DNA of 64,000 nucleotides, from positions 368,549 to 432,548 of the forward strand of contig JAYKAV010002971.1 in assembly GCA_035582835.1 (NCBI GenBank), written 5' to 3'. This DNA comes from Phoebastria nigripes. Its lineage: Eukaryota > Chordata > Aves > Procellariiformes > Diomedeidae. The stretch's first letter is position 1, and each line of letters starts with the position of its first letter. Below are positions 11,801 to 23,700 of this stretch, piece by piece. Both the position numbers and the translations under genes were made by a program. The notes beneath the pieces are model-generated. The model worked only from the letters and a program-made list of their open reading frames with translations, had not been told where the DNA came from and searched no databases.

Positions 11801-13094
11801 GCAGACCAAGACTAGGTTGTGCTTTAAATCAACTTAGATTGCCACGTGACAATAGTGTACTCTGTGTCTTGACAAACTTAAAAACAAGGTAGGCATCATA
11901 CATATGGTTTGAGATTTTGCCCCTGAAATCATTGGCCAACTCCCCCAAAAGATCCCCAACTAATCCAGCTCAACTCCTTAATTAATTTAAATATAAGCTC
12001 TGCATTCCGAATACAGCCCTCATCCCAAGGTGATAGTACTGGAAATTTAAAGGAACTGAAGAACAGATGATTAAAATCCAGGCAAAATTTACTATAATAA
12101 TTCCAGAATAATCCTAAATACCTTACCTCAAATTTTACAGGAATGTCCTCATTCATTTTCAGCATGATTGGGGCAATTTTCAGTCTAAAACTATCTTTCC
12201 AATAGAAATGAAAGAAAATTATTGGATAAAGTTAAAATAGGATTTAATGACCATGAAAGCAGTCTATAACTACACTGTGGAAGAACAATTTACTATTTCT
12301 TCAAAATACACACCAATCTGTCTATCTGCCAACTCCCTTAACATAGAGTATATTATAAATTTGTGTATTAAAAAGAAGTACCTAAGGGTTTGCTTCTGAC
12401 AGGTGCTGAGTGCCTGACAGAAGAAGCTCAGAAGCTGTCATGATCCTACTCAAAATACATGATTTTCACAGACAGCAGAATAACTGTGAAAGAACATTTC
12501 TAACCTGAAATAAATACTAGTTTACCAACTTCACTTTCTGATCTGAATTGAAACAAAACAACACTGTTTATACATAAGAGATGTCCTTTTTTTCCTTTTT
12601 TTCAGTTTAAACTTTGAATTTATAGACAGAAATCTCTTTAAAGTTAAGTAACATTTTTGTTTGTTTGCTTTTATGTCCAGTTTCCCATCACTGAAACTAG
12701 GGCAACTGAAAAATTCTCATGAAATGCTTATTAATTTGCACCTTGGCCCAGAGTCAGGATTTGACTGAGATGCAATGGGAATGTTTCTTTTAACATCAAA
12801 CCAGTTCAGAAGAAGTCTCTGGCTAACCAGGTAGGGATGTGTCTCCAAACTTCTGCCGGCCCTTTGTAGTCTGAACTATAATCAAATGTTAAACCTGGGA
12901 ACTTCAACTTTTGTCATAGCATTAGATAAAGCACTACCAAAATGCTAGTGAGTACTGCTGAAAAACTTCTTCAGACATGAAAACCAAATTATTGCTCTTT
13001 ACACTTACGAAAGTCAATGAATTAATGTTGTCTCCAAGGTTCAGCTTTTGTACTTCTGGCTCATTCAGACTGCAACCTTACTATGACTGAAATA
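5896..13094. other. Non-coding sequence with traces of old repeats
   Basis: No gene is recognisable. ORFs of 60-111 codons occur on both strands but lack domains and code-like composition. Single N bases lie at 5990 and 6543. A short fragment near 9890-9965 resembles an old repeat and is listed separately. Confidence 0.6.
9890..9965 (+). repeat. Candidate old sauropsid repeat fragment
   Basis: The phrases GATTTTTTAGGGGTGCTTAA, AGTGGAAGTTG and GCCAAATTCTCCCT resemble pieces of old interspersed repeats that are abundant in turtles and crocodilians and survive as fragments in birds. The match is from memory and is decayed, so family and ends are uncertain. Confidence 0.35.
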
Positions 13095-13195
13095 TAGAAT
13101 CATACAGTCATAGAATCATAGAATAGTGTGGATCGGAAGGGACCTTTAAAGGTCATCTAATCCAACCCCCCTGCCATGGGCAGGGACATCTTCAA

Positions 13196-13777
13196 CTAGA
13201 TCAGGTTGCTCAGAGCCCCGTCCAACCTGACCTTGGATGTTTCCAGGGATGGGGCATCTACCACCTCTCTGGGCAACCTCTTCCAGTGTTTCACCACCCT
13301 CATCGTACAAAATTTCTTCCTTATATCTAGTCTGAATCTACCCTCTTTTAGTTTAAAACCATTCCCCCTTGTCCTATCACTACAGGCCTTACTAAAAAGT
13401 CCTTTCCCATCTTTTTTATAAGCCCCCTTTAAGTACTGAAAGGTTGCAATAAGGTCTCCCTGAAGCCTTCTCTTGTCCGGGCTGAACAACCCCAACTCTC
13501 TCAGCCTTTCTTCACAGGAGAGGTGTTCCATCCCCCTGATCATTTTTGTGGCCCTCCTCTGGACCTGCTCCAACAGGTCCATGTTTTCCTGTACTGAGGA
13601 CTCCAGAACTGGATGCAGTACTCCAGGTGGGGTCTCACCAGAGCAGAGGGGCAGAATCACCTCCCTCGACCTGCTGGGCATGCTTCTTTTGATGCAGCCC
13701 AGGGTACTGTTGGCCTTCTGGGCTGCGAGAGCACATCGTTGGTTCATGTCCAGCTTTTCATCCACCAGTACCCCCAA
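13196..13777 (-). pseudogene. CR1 ORF2 C-terminal region, 193-codon remnant
   Basis: An open stretch with the typical CR1 tail: a QRRAT motif, [47 protein letters not shown] and [13 protein letters not shown], in that order. The tail of ORF2 follows the reverse transcriptase; its exact role is not well defined. Before QRRAT the usual CR1 segment is divergent, consistent with local damage. The stop lies close to the 3' terminal repeats, as expected for CR1, which has a very short 3' UTR. Confidence 0.9.
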
Positions 13778-13972
13778 GTCCTTCTTGGCAGGGCTGCTCT
13801 CAATCCCTTCATCTCCCAGCCTGTATTGATACCAGGGGGTTGCCCTGACCCAGGTGCAGGACCTTGCACTTGGCCTTGTTGAACTTCATGAGGTTCACAC
13901 GGGCCCACTTCTCGAGCTTGTCCAGGTCCCTCTGGATGGCATCCCATCCCTCAGGCGTGTCAGCCGCACCAC

Positions 13973-14435
13973 TCAGCTTGGTGTCATCTGCAAACCTGCT
14001 GAGGGTGCACTTGATCCCACTATGTCATTGATGAGGATATTGAACAGTACTGGTCCCAATACAGACCCCTGCGGGACACCACTCGTCACCGATCTCCATC
14101 TGGACATTGAGATGTTGACCACTACCCTCTGGATGTGACCATCCAACCAATTCCTCACCCACCGGACAGTCCACCCATCAAATCCATATCTCTCCAGTGT
14201 AGACAGAAGGATGTTGTGGGGGACTGTGTCAAAGGCCTTACAGAGGTCCAGATAGATGACATCTGTAGCCCTTCCCATGTCCACTGATGTAGTCACTCCA
14301 TTGTAGAAGGCCACTAGGTTGGTCAGGCAGGACTTGCCCTTGGTGAAGCCATGCTGGCTGTCTCAAATCACCTCCCTGTCCTCCATGTACCTTAGCATAG
14401 CTTCTAGGAGGATCTTCTAGGAGGATCTGTTCCAT
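13973..14435 (-). pseudogene. CR1 ORF2 reverse transcriptase fragment, broken
   Basis: The minus strand encodes reverse-transcriptase motifs in order: [13 protein letters not shown] at about 14216-14254, which carries the first catalytic Asp, and then [14 protein letters not shown]. The FADD box, the CR1 form of the YxDD catalytic motif, lies at 13983-13994 but in another frame. The frames of the first motifs and of the C-terminal segment agree, so two small compensating indels flank the FADD box. Upstream, an in-frame TGA at 14363-14365 sits where CR1 proteins usually have Arg, fitting a CGA to TGA change at a methylated CpG. The 13-bp duplication at 14401-14426 shifts the frame again. It cannot make an active enzyme. 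Confidence 0.9.
14401..14426. repeat. 13-bp tandem duplication inside CR1
   Basis: CTTCTAGGAGGAT occurs twice in direct succession at 14401-14413 and 14414-14426. Other CR1 copies have one copy here as far as I recall, so this is a private duplication that breaks the ORF2 frame. Confidence 0.9.
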
Positions 14436-14845
14436 ATAATTGCTTTAAAGCTACCTTTGCAGTCATTTTACATGTTTACCAAGTCAATTCCCAAATCCAA
14501 AATAGTTTTGTGTGTGCATGTATGCTTGTTTGTTTGTTTGACTATTTTTGTAAACTGTAGAAAATAAACTTCAGATTGCACTGACAGATTATATCATACA
14601 ATTTATGCAGAGGAAAGTATTCAATCAGATTTTTTTTCTTCAGATTAGATACATGTTTATTACAAAATCTTGAATTGTTTATGTGTGAGACAAAGTAAAA
14701 AAGAAAATTAACACTGTTTAACACATTCCATTTAAATCTTAGTGCTTAATTTTATGCAGATTAGCATGTAAACACAGATAAATATAGTAAGACACAGCAT
14801 TGCTGAAGACTACTAACATTTTTGCGTACATGAGAAAATTAACTG

Positions 14846-15101
14846 GCACTACAATAGCTTTGCTGGGGAGCTATGCCCAAGTAACTCCCTGCATATATGA
14901 TTCTGAAATAGAAGTGATTTTATTCTGGAATGATTATTCCCCTTCGGAAGCAGAGTAATTATTCTGGAATAAAATCACTTTTATTCTGGAACTGAATGTC
15001 TGCACTGGGGAGTTATTCCAGAACAGTTAAATTGTACCAAAATAGCAATAACGGAAGTTATTATGGAATAGCTCTGCTGGTTAATTTCCCCCGTGTAGTG
15101 C
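14846..15101. repeat. Old palindromic element, likely DNA-transposon (MITE-like) remnant
   Basis: The stretch starts GCACTACA and ends TGTAGTGC, an exact 8-bp terminal inverted repeat. Its core is a long palindrome: 14900-14936 pairs with 14956-14992 at 29 of 37 positions, and all 8 mismatches are transitions. The 19-base gap contains CTTCGGAAG, so the symmetry nearly reaches the centre at 14946. Farther out, TAACTCCC (left) pairs with GGGGAGTTA (right), and GCTATGCC pairs roughly with GGAATAGC. Phrases such as CTGCACTGGGGAGTTATTCC recall an old palindromic repeat in turtles and other sauropsids. There is no coding capacity. Family and target-site duplication are not determined. Confidence 0.7.
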
Positions 15102-18100
15102 AGGCCGAAGGTTGAGTTACACCAGAATGTATTATACATAATTATATGATCGACTGCTGTAGAGTAAGAGGGGTTTTAAAAGGGAATGCCTCCCATTTAA
15201 GACAATTCCTCATACTCCTCCTCCCCCCAGAAATAAAATCCCAGTTAATTAAGCCCTGCAGCTAAGAAAGCTGTGATAAAAAACTGAGTAAGTTCCAGAG
15301 CAGGACATTAAATTATTGTAGCAAATCCCATCCAAATTAGAAGGAACATCTACGGTTGGCACTACCCTGTTTACTGTCTCATACACGCGTCATCCATATC
15401 AGGTTGTCCTCCTTTCTATTCACAGTGACAGCTGTCATCGTACTCAGGAAACAAAAAACTCCTCCGCCTGTTCTTACTAAGCTATGTCTGTTTCAATAGG
15501 TTTCACTTTGTGTCCTGCAAAGTGTGAAAAACCAGGGAACATCATGTGAATCTGCCTTTCTGAAACAAGCCTTGTGCTTGGTGCCTCGTCCAGCTAATGA
15601 GAAACAGGGGAGGGAGGAAAGAGGGAACTTCCAGCACTTAAGAACAGGTACTTAGAGGTAATTAAATGGAATAAACGGAAGGTCTGTAGATATGACAGAT
15701 CTCAGCTTTGTAGGCAGGCAACATAATAAGGATAAGCTTGTGGGGTTTTGTCAGGCCTCTACCTAAGGCTTTTCTTTTCCCTTCAGTCATAGGAGCTGGA
15801 TAGTTGAGTGAAGTCCAGGATTTGGACTTCATAAAAACTAAGGCTGCTCCACACAATTAGGGCTGTGGACAGATTTTTAAAATAAGAAACATCCACTTGC
15901 ACTCCAAGGGCTTGCTCCATTTTGTTGTGGTGTACACCAGCCATAGCTTAGCCCCCCTGACTCCCCAGGGGTGTTAAATGAGCAGCACCGTCAGGGGCAC
16001 AGTCCCACTCTGCAGAGCTCTGGCATGGCTCTGGAAGCCTCTGAAAGATTTATGTTAGCTACACAGAAAAACAACCCAGAGAAAAAGTGTGTGAGGGGAG
16101 AGGTGAAGAGGGAGCTTGGTGGCATCTGTGCCTACCACACTGGAAAAAAACCCTGCTGCAACAGGCTGCTCCTGGATCTGAGATCTAGGTGTTTTGACTG
16201 GTGTGTCTAGGTGTCTTCCCTGCTCATGCTCTGACATGGAAGCTCCCCTTCCCATGCCAGGTAGTCTAATCCTTGCAGACTATCTGGCCTTAAGCTCTTC
16301 TTTTATTTGCTGGCAACCTGCTTACAGTATGTTAATGTTTTGTTGACACCGAGTCTTTGCTGGCTGTCATTATTTTTAGTGGGAATTATCACTATGAAGG
16401 AATGAAATCTCACTTGCAAGAGATAGACAGTGCATACCCACAAACATGATGCATGTTTTATTTTGGAAGTCACATTCTCATCTGCTGCTAGGTGTTTTTC
16501 AAGTAATTGGATTAATCCTGCAAGACCCAAGAACCCGGGACTTTCATGATGGCTGTGACCAGCTGTGTGTTTAACAAATGAACCCTGGAAAGATGCTTTG
16601 TGGTTTGGAGGCCTCTGATTTTCAAAGGTGAGTTGAGTGCCCCTATGTGCTGCATTGTAAAATTTCAGAATAGCTAAGAAAAAGAGTAGAAAAAGCTAAT
16701 CATATCTGTCATCTACAGTTCTCAACACATGCTTTTGCCCAGTTAGCAGGATATATAATTTTCTAGCTTTCAGATGCCTGGCTTCAACTCTGTAGCCTGT
16801 CAGCCTATAGAAACAAGACTTGGGTGATCACGCTGTCAGTCCGTGTCTATTTGTCTATTGTCTTCTCATAACTTCTGTGCACTTCGGCTGACGTCAATGA
16901 AATGTGACTGAGGAAGCCAAAGTCTCCAGTAGAGTGGTGTTCCTATGACTTCTCTGGAAGTAGGTGCTCATTGAAGGAGACAGACCCTGTATGATCACAG
17001 TGTTAGCTGAACCCCTAGAGAATGTAAGCAGAAGAGAGAGGTACTACAGGTGTGAGAAAGGCCTTAGTAAGAGGTTGTGCTTATTTCACCCAAGTAAATC
17101 AGTTATGACACACAGACATACAGAAAACCATATTTCACCTGAAGTATTTATTTTCTGTTTCATTTCTCTGCATCTTTGGTCTGCCTTTTTTTTTATTTTT
17201 ATCAAAAATGATTTTAGTTATCAACAAGAAGATGTATCACCTTGTTGCTGGGATGGCCACTACTTTTGCCAAAGCAAGGGTCTAGGAAGGCCTTCAAGGC
17301 TATAGGAACACATGTGCAATGCAGTGGCTCCCAGGATGGGCTGGTCTGTCAATCTGTGGTACCATTAAAAAAAGCATGCTAAGTGTTACTTGTGGTCTTC
17401 AGGAAATTTTTGAAGGGTTAAGATCAAGTGAATCAAGTGAGATCTTCAAGAACTTAATCATGTTATCTGGCACCAAAGTGAAGTGGTCCAATTATTCTAA
17501 ATGGGAGCTATTGAGTGCTGAGCCCTTTGGAAATCTTGCCCATCAAGAAGCCTGATAAATGGACAAGTCTGCTCCATGGTATATGTTAAATTTCACTTCA
17601 GTTTTTGTCCTCTTTAGATTTGTCTCATCAACTCTTATGTGTGCAAAATGTTGGGTGTGCACATTCCTTTCTCCATTCCTCCTCCCAGAAAGTCAGGCAA
17701 ATTGCACATGGGTGTTCCCAGCAATGTTCTAGCATAACATTTATCAAAAATAGATGATCTGTGTTACAACTTTGTCCATTATTTCTCATACAGTTCATCA
17801 GGATGATGGTAACAGAGGCTACTACTCTGGAAAACACCCGCTGTTTGGCTTTTCCAGTAATCTGAGCTAAGGAAATTTCATAGTACTTATGTGCTCTGAA
17901 CAGGGAACAAAGACTGTATTTCATCATCAGAACATCGCTTCTTCATTTTAAGACTTTGATACAATTGTATTACAGAGTTTACAATTCTAATCTCATATTA
18001 AGACGTTGGCAATTTAGTGTGGTTACACCGACTTCAGCTTATTAAGTGTCCTTGCTATATGTATCTACTACTTTTGGGTGGTGAGGCAGTGATAACAGGT

Positions 18101-19329
18101 AGGAACCCACACTACTGCAATCATACATTAACTGATCACCAGATTAAAAAATGGCAGAGTAACAGGTAATACAAGTCAGATGAAGTAAGTGGCTTCCAGC
18201 TCATGACCTTGCTGGCTAGCCTTCCCATCGCAAGAGAAAGAGGATTCCTGTAACTTATGCAGTGGTTCTCCAGTCTCTACACCCCATCTCCTTTGTACTC
18301 TCAGACCCGTTTTCTACTGCATTTTTTGCTTTTAAATTACAATATTGTTAACTCTGAATAAATGCTGTTTTATGAAATAATTAAATATCAAACTTACTTT
18401 AAATCAATTAAATAGTAGATATACTGCCTATACTTAAATATCCTTGTCATGGAATAATTCAAGTGAGTCTTTTCTGTTTCATTTTTAGCGTCTCTCCTGA
18501 GAAACTCCAAGTCTGGGATGCCTTGTTCCTTCTTTGCCACAGTGTCATTCGTGCCTTTGTTTTACATGGTCTTACATCTCTAGTTTTACTGCATCCCATC
18601 CACAGTAATTGAGGGTCTGAACTGTCACCTCTCTGTACTGACACAGAAGGGGTAACAAAGAGAAAATGCTGTATGTGGTCTGCTGATTTAAGCAAAGCAG
18701 TGTCTATGTACACAGTATAGTGTTACTGATGCTATAGTCAGGCTGAAAAAAATCAATGTTTCCCTACCCTGGCAGACTACCTGGCCCCTGGTATTGGGTT
18801 CCCTTCAGCTCTGAGGTAACACTGAAGTTACCTTACCGTTTTATACCTACCTAACATGCTGATGCCAAATCTGCTATGATAACTTGGGTTACCATCTTAC
18901 TCTAAAACCTGCCATTGACAAGTGACCCAGCAGTTTTCATAAATTCAAAGTCTTTTAGATTATGGGGTCTGCTACGATCTTTTAATATGACCTCCAGCAC
19001 AAAACAGACCATACTGTTCATACTTTTTCTCCTTGGACTATGCTTTTGCAAGGACCAAGCAACAGCCAGGAAAACAAAACAAGAATACATGCTAGGTATT
19101 CTTCTCCAACTGACTCTGTTACGTCTCGACCCATAAACCACAAGTCTGAGGACATTGGGTTTCTGCCCTTTAATAGCTTCTCAGTTAGCAAAAACAGATT
19201 TAGGAAGGACAGCGCTCTTCTCAGGACAGATTTTGATGGATACTAGCACATTAAATGTCAAACAGAAGAGAAATTTTCGTGTTGGGGTCATTTGCTATTG
19301 TATTGTATTGTGCAATGTGACTGCTTATC
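15102..19329. other. Non-coding sequence, no gene seen
   Basis: AT-rich DNA with only short ORFs (up to 113 codons) that match nothing I know. Around 17411-17450 there is a small inverted arrangement of AGATC and AAGTGA words. A possible old repeat at 16612-16660 is listed separately. Confidence 0.6.
16612..16660 (+). repeat. Candidate old sauropsid repeat fragment
   Basis: TGATTTTCAAAGGTGAGTTG followed by AGTGCCCC resembles the common old repeat phrase with GATTTTCAAAGGTGCTGAGC. It is short and decayed. Confidence 0.3.
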
Positions 19330-19500
19330 TCGGGTTGCAGAGGTTATTTGCTGCAGGGAAGGCTGAGAATGTCATTAGTGCACTGTGCCCTGAGATAACC
19401 TGCAGCATATCATTAAACCATCTAATGACTGTATGGCCCATTGACCTCCATCACTCATTTGCTAACAATGTTTGTTATTTACAGGCACTAGGGAAATTAC
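19330..19500. promoter_or_regulatory. Possible conserved non-coding element
   Basis: GTCATTAG (19371-19378) and CTAATGAC (19422-19429) are exact inverted copies of a homeodomain-like site, with a further ATCATTAAA between them. A SOX-like AACAATG (19464-19470) runs directly into FOX-like TGTTTGTTATTTAC. The 132-codon ORF covering this (19155-19553) has no recognisable domain. Regulatory function is inferred from motif density only. Confidence 0.25.
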
Positions 19501-19964
19501 TGTTGAGTTATTACTCACCCTGCTCTTGCTGCTGCCATCACAATACTTGGTGATATCCAACAGGAAAATTTAGAAAGCCAGTAATTTGGCTTTAATGATA
19601 TGATCTGGTGTGCATATGAATTAAGTCTGTGGATGTGTTTACTGAGTTCCCCCTGTCGTCATCACCCCCACATATTCTGGTATATGGCTCTTGTCACTGA
19701 AATAATATTTTCACTTAGCCATGTCTTGCCATCCAGCTTTGGGTTCCACTAGCTGCACTTTTCTTTTAAAAGCATGTTATGCAACAATCTGGAATGGAGA
19801 TGAATCCAGTGATGGAAGAAGCTGAATACATAAATAATTGGCATCTGTACTGAAAATGTCACTTTACCCCAAGACTGTTAAAATAGAGCAAATGGAATTC
19901 TTAAATTACTATCTTCTTCTGCTGATGTGAACTATTCACTACCCCTCTTATTAAAACACTGCTT

Positions 19965-20040
19965 CCATTGACCCAGGTATTTTCAAAGGCACTTAAGGCT
20001 ATTAGGCAGTTAAACCTTACTGGAATTGAAAGGTATTGGC
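19965..20040 (+). repeat. Candidate old sauropsid repeat fragment
   Basis: CCATTGACCCAGGTATTTTCAAAGGCACTTAAGG, TTAGGCAGTTAAA and GGAATTGAAAGG follow the order of an old palindromic repeat with phrases like TTTTCAAAGGCGCCTAAGGG and CCATTGAAATTCAATGGG. The recognition is from memory and the copy is degraded. Confidence 0.4.
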
Positions 20041-20740
20041 TTTGATTTTTGTTTGTTTGTGGGGTTTTGGAGTGGGGGTGGGTGTCAAGAAAGTGAAAAT
20101 AAGGTGGTTGTTTATTTAAACTATTTTGCAGTTAAAATGCAATAAAAGAAATTGGTGGTGTTTTCAGCAAATATTAAGCTTTCCTTGTGGTTAAAGGTCT
20201 ATTCAGTAAGCTAAACTAACCTGCTGTTTATCCCAATTATAAGCAATTGAACTTTTCACTAAGGTAAATCAAGGCTAAAGAAGAACGTGAAATACATATG
20301 GAGTAATATTCCAATCACGTGCTTGCTTGAAACCTCACAGAGAGGGGTATAGCTTTCACTGCCTTCAGTGAATTATGACAGTACAGAACAAGGCATTGTG
20401 TACTGCTAGAATTAATTAGCATTGCTGGCTCCATTTGAGGGTGACCAGATGTCCACAGCCAAAGCAGGATGCCTATCTCTGGCTGCCAGGATTTCAAAAG
20501 CGATAGGACAACAATGTGCAAATAAAGTCAAATTATGTTGGTACTGCAAAAATTGCTTCAGCTTTTGGGATTTTCCTGTGCAAAAGGGAGTAGTAACATA
20601 AGCAAGGGTGCTTGCATGGCTTCAATGGTGTTTGTGCTTGAGAGAGTTTGATTCTGTTACCAGACCTACTGCAGTTTTCCTTTTTGAAGCAGGAGTAAGT
20701 ATGCTGGGTTCTTCTAACTCCCACTCACTATCACTTCATC

Positions 20741-20795
20741 ATTTCAATTCACCATCTGTAAAGTGGGACTAATAAATAACAATATTGTAAAGGAA
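20741..20795 (+). mobile_element. Possible MIR SINE fragment
   Basis: CACCATCTGTAAAGTGGGAC followed by TAATAAATAACA resembles the MIR segment with CTCATCTGTAAAATGGGGAT and ATAATA. MIR is an ancient tRNA-derived SINE shared by amniotes; only a short part is recognisable here. Confidence 0.45.
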
Positions 20796-23700
20796 ACANT
20801 GTGACATGCACAGCAATGTATGTCTGGGATACAGGTCCAGCAAGAATAAATAATCAGGCCAGCTAAGGACATTCTGGGCATCAGCTCAAATCACTTTATA
20901 AAGTACCACACTTTAAGGATGGTATTAACAAGACATGGTATTAAGAGACCAAATAGCATTTTACAAAGTTGAATAAAGTTGCAACCAAACAGAAGGTCAG
21001 TTGTTGCAGTCTAATAATACAAAGTTGATCATAATCTAGGATACACCAACAGCGGGGAAAAGCTTAGCATGAAGATGCACAAATGAATTACCACAGCTTA
21101 ATGACATACTGTGCATCAGCTGAGCTACAGGAACTGACTATAGCAGCATCCTTCGCCACCAGCGAATGCTCTCTAAAATGCTTTAATCTAAACCACAGTG
21201 AACTTGCTACGCTGCAGTAATTCCACTCAATTTTGTGTCACAACACTTAAAACTTTTCACTAGGTTTCATTTAAGCCAATGCGGATTTAGTCACTGACTT
21301 CAAAAGTCCGGATCCCCAACACAGAGAATTCAGTGAAGACACTCAATTTAATGTTGCCTTCATTAAATTCCAGAGTGAAGACCCTTACATCCAAATCTCC
21401 AAACTCTTGAAAAAATACTGACCCAACACAAGGCCCTTTATTTTCTTTCAATCTGGTCAGTTATTTAATAGAAAAGCTCTCTATGGTTCTCTATATTTTA
21501 CTGTTGATTTTCTTCAAGTTTATAACATGATGTGCTAGTACCAAGTTCCTCTGAAATAGTTCTGCAGTGAAACTGTCACCATACCTCTCCATAAAGTAAA
21601 GCTACTGTTTTTTAAGCCAGGAAATATTCTGATAATCAGTCCAGCCTACTTCAGAGTACAAGCCTGAGAAGAGGACCCAACACAGATCTTTTAGGACTTG
21701 CAAGTTTATCATGAAGATTTCAAATGACACAGAAATCATAGCCCCTGCCAAGTCCTTTAAATAGTTAACTTTCCTCCCTGTATAAAGGGCTCCTTTTAAT
21801 CTGGGATAGTCTTGCTTCAGCTCTCAGCCATAGGAGTTCATTATGACTTCTCCTGATCTGTTAATAAACCACCTATTCAGATCTCTTTGTGCTTCTAAGT
21901 GTGAAACTGTAAACTCTCATTTTGAATGGAACACTGGCTGCTTCCTCTGTTGTCTTTTACTTCTGTGGTCAATGAACTTTTACCAAGAGTTGACATGTAA
22001 TTAATGTGAAGAATAATGGAGTAAATGACTCTCATCCAAGCAGAAGCCCAGTGAAGCAGTGAGATGGTAACAGCACAGGGTAAGCCCTTCCCTGCAAGGG
22101 ACCAGGTCTACAGCACAAGAATTTCCTTGTAAAGAGCTATTGGTGTAACATCTTAAAAATGTAATGGCAAAGAAGTGATAAGGGGCGTCAGTCTTCTGGG
22201 AAGGAGAGCGGGGCATGCTTTTGTTGTAAGTGGATCTGACTCAACTAGCGAACAAGATAGGAAGCGGACTTCTTGGGAAAGAGAGCTCACATGGTGCAAA
22301 GAAGAAGCTATGTCAAAGTGAATGATCCTAGGCTCCTTCAAAAATCCTCACCTATCTTCAAAGAATGGCCAGGCATGATGAAGAAACTGAGTTAGGGAAA
22401 TAGGACAGCACTGTGTATGTCTTACACTATCAGATTTCAGATCAACCATGTATAGAATCACTTATGTGGGATTTGTGCCTGTTTGTTTTTAACTACCAGA
22501 TGTCCTTGGAGGGTCAATTTATAAATCTGGAGAACCTGCAAAATTTGGGAGCTGGGAAAGGTGTGCTTAAATTGCTAGACAATCAGGGAGCAACAGCCCT
22601 AGGCTTGTGGGACAGCATTGCAATATAATCTTGTGTCTACCAGGAAAGAATGGGGTGGAGGGATCATAAAGGATGTGGAAGGGAAAGATGGCATTGTAGT
22701 GTTCTCAGATCAAAGGAAGGCATGGGACTGGCTTCCTGGAATTTGAACACTTCAGTCTGGTAAGCTTTTAGGTAGGAAAGGCTCACCCAAAGCTATGTGA
22801 CAGAAATCACTTGCAGACTGTGACAAAACTACTTCTGCCTTTCTCTCAGCTTAACCAAGGAGGTTAACAAGTGTGAGGCTGACCAGTCAGGAGCCCAGTG
22901 AGGGATCCAAATCCAAGCTGAAAAAATGTGAGAACAAATGGTCATCTTTTAGCTGGGATTTTATCTCTTTTGGATGCTAGCCCCTGTGGATTCCATCATT
23001 AAAGGCACAACAGTCTGCTTTTCAGTGACACTTACATGTAATAATTGGTGTGGTGTTGATATTAACTATGTTTGATACTGCACTTCTCTTTTTGGTATCC
23101 TTCAGTACTTTACTGCTTCCTTGGCAGTCTACAGAGGTGATAATTGTGTGTAGAGTGGGTTTGCTGATGGTTTTGTTTTTTAAAAACTTAGTAGCTATTG
23201 TGTATTTCTGTCACAGCTTTTATTATGTTCCAGTGATGGTTTGACAATTTTTATTTTCAAATTGACAGTTCCGATAATGGTGTACTACTCAGGAAATCTG
23301 TAAATCTTCTGGCTGATAAATCCTCTGTATATTTTTGTTTAATGTATTTGGCAGCATTATAATGGATTTAAAATTACATTTATTGTGCGTGTTACTGTGT
23401 GACAAGGGATGGATTTCAACCACTCATTTCCCAGGAAACACAACATTATTACTTGATGCAGAAATACTGCTTTTACATATAGGCTACTTATCACAATTTA
23501 AACTTGCCCTCTGACAGTGATTCACATAAACCTTGTGTGCTCTGTGGCCAAACTGGAAAGCTCAGCAAGCACTGAGTATTATCAGATTCTCATGCTTCAA
23601 GGGAAAATGTACGGATTATGATTACATTAAAGCTACTGTTCCTATTTCCTGATGTACCACCTTAATATTGCCCAGTCCGAGAGCATCTCCCACTGTGACC

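Larger units (their letters stand above)
13095..14435 (-). mobile_element. CR1 LINE, 5'-truncated, about 1.34 kb
   Basis: CR1 is the dominant non-LTR retrotransposon of birds. The minus strand carries the 3' half of ORF2: the end of the reverse transcriptase, the conserved C-terminal region, and a short 3' UTR that ends in ATTCTATG-type terminal repeats (13095-13125 on the plus strand). It is truncated at its 5' end near 14435, the usual fate of CR1 copies. Visible lesions are a 13-bp tandem duplication (14401-14426), an in-frame TGA (14363-14365), and two indels around the FADD box. Its 3' end differs in detail from those at 37.5 and 56.9 kb, implying a different subfamily. Confidence 0.95.

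Noticed and set aside
19155..19553. 132-codon plus-strand ORF
   Set aside because: No family resemblance; the interesting feature is the motif cluster within it, which fits non-coding regulation better.
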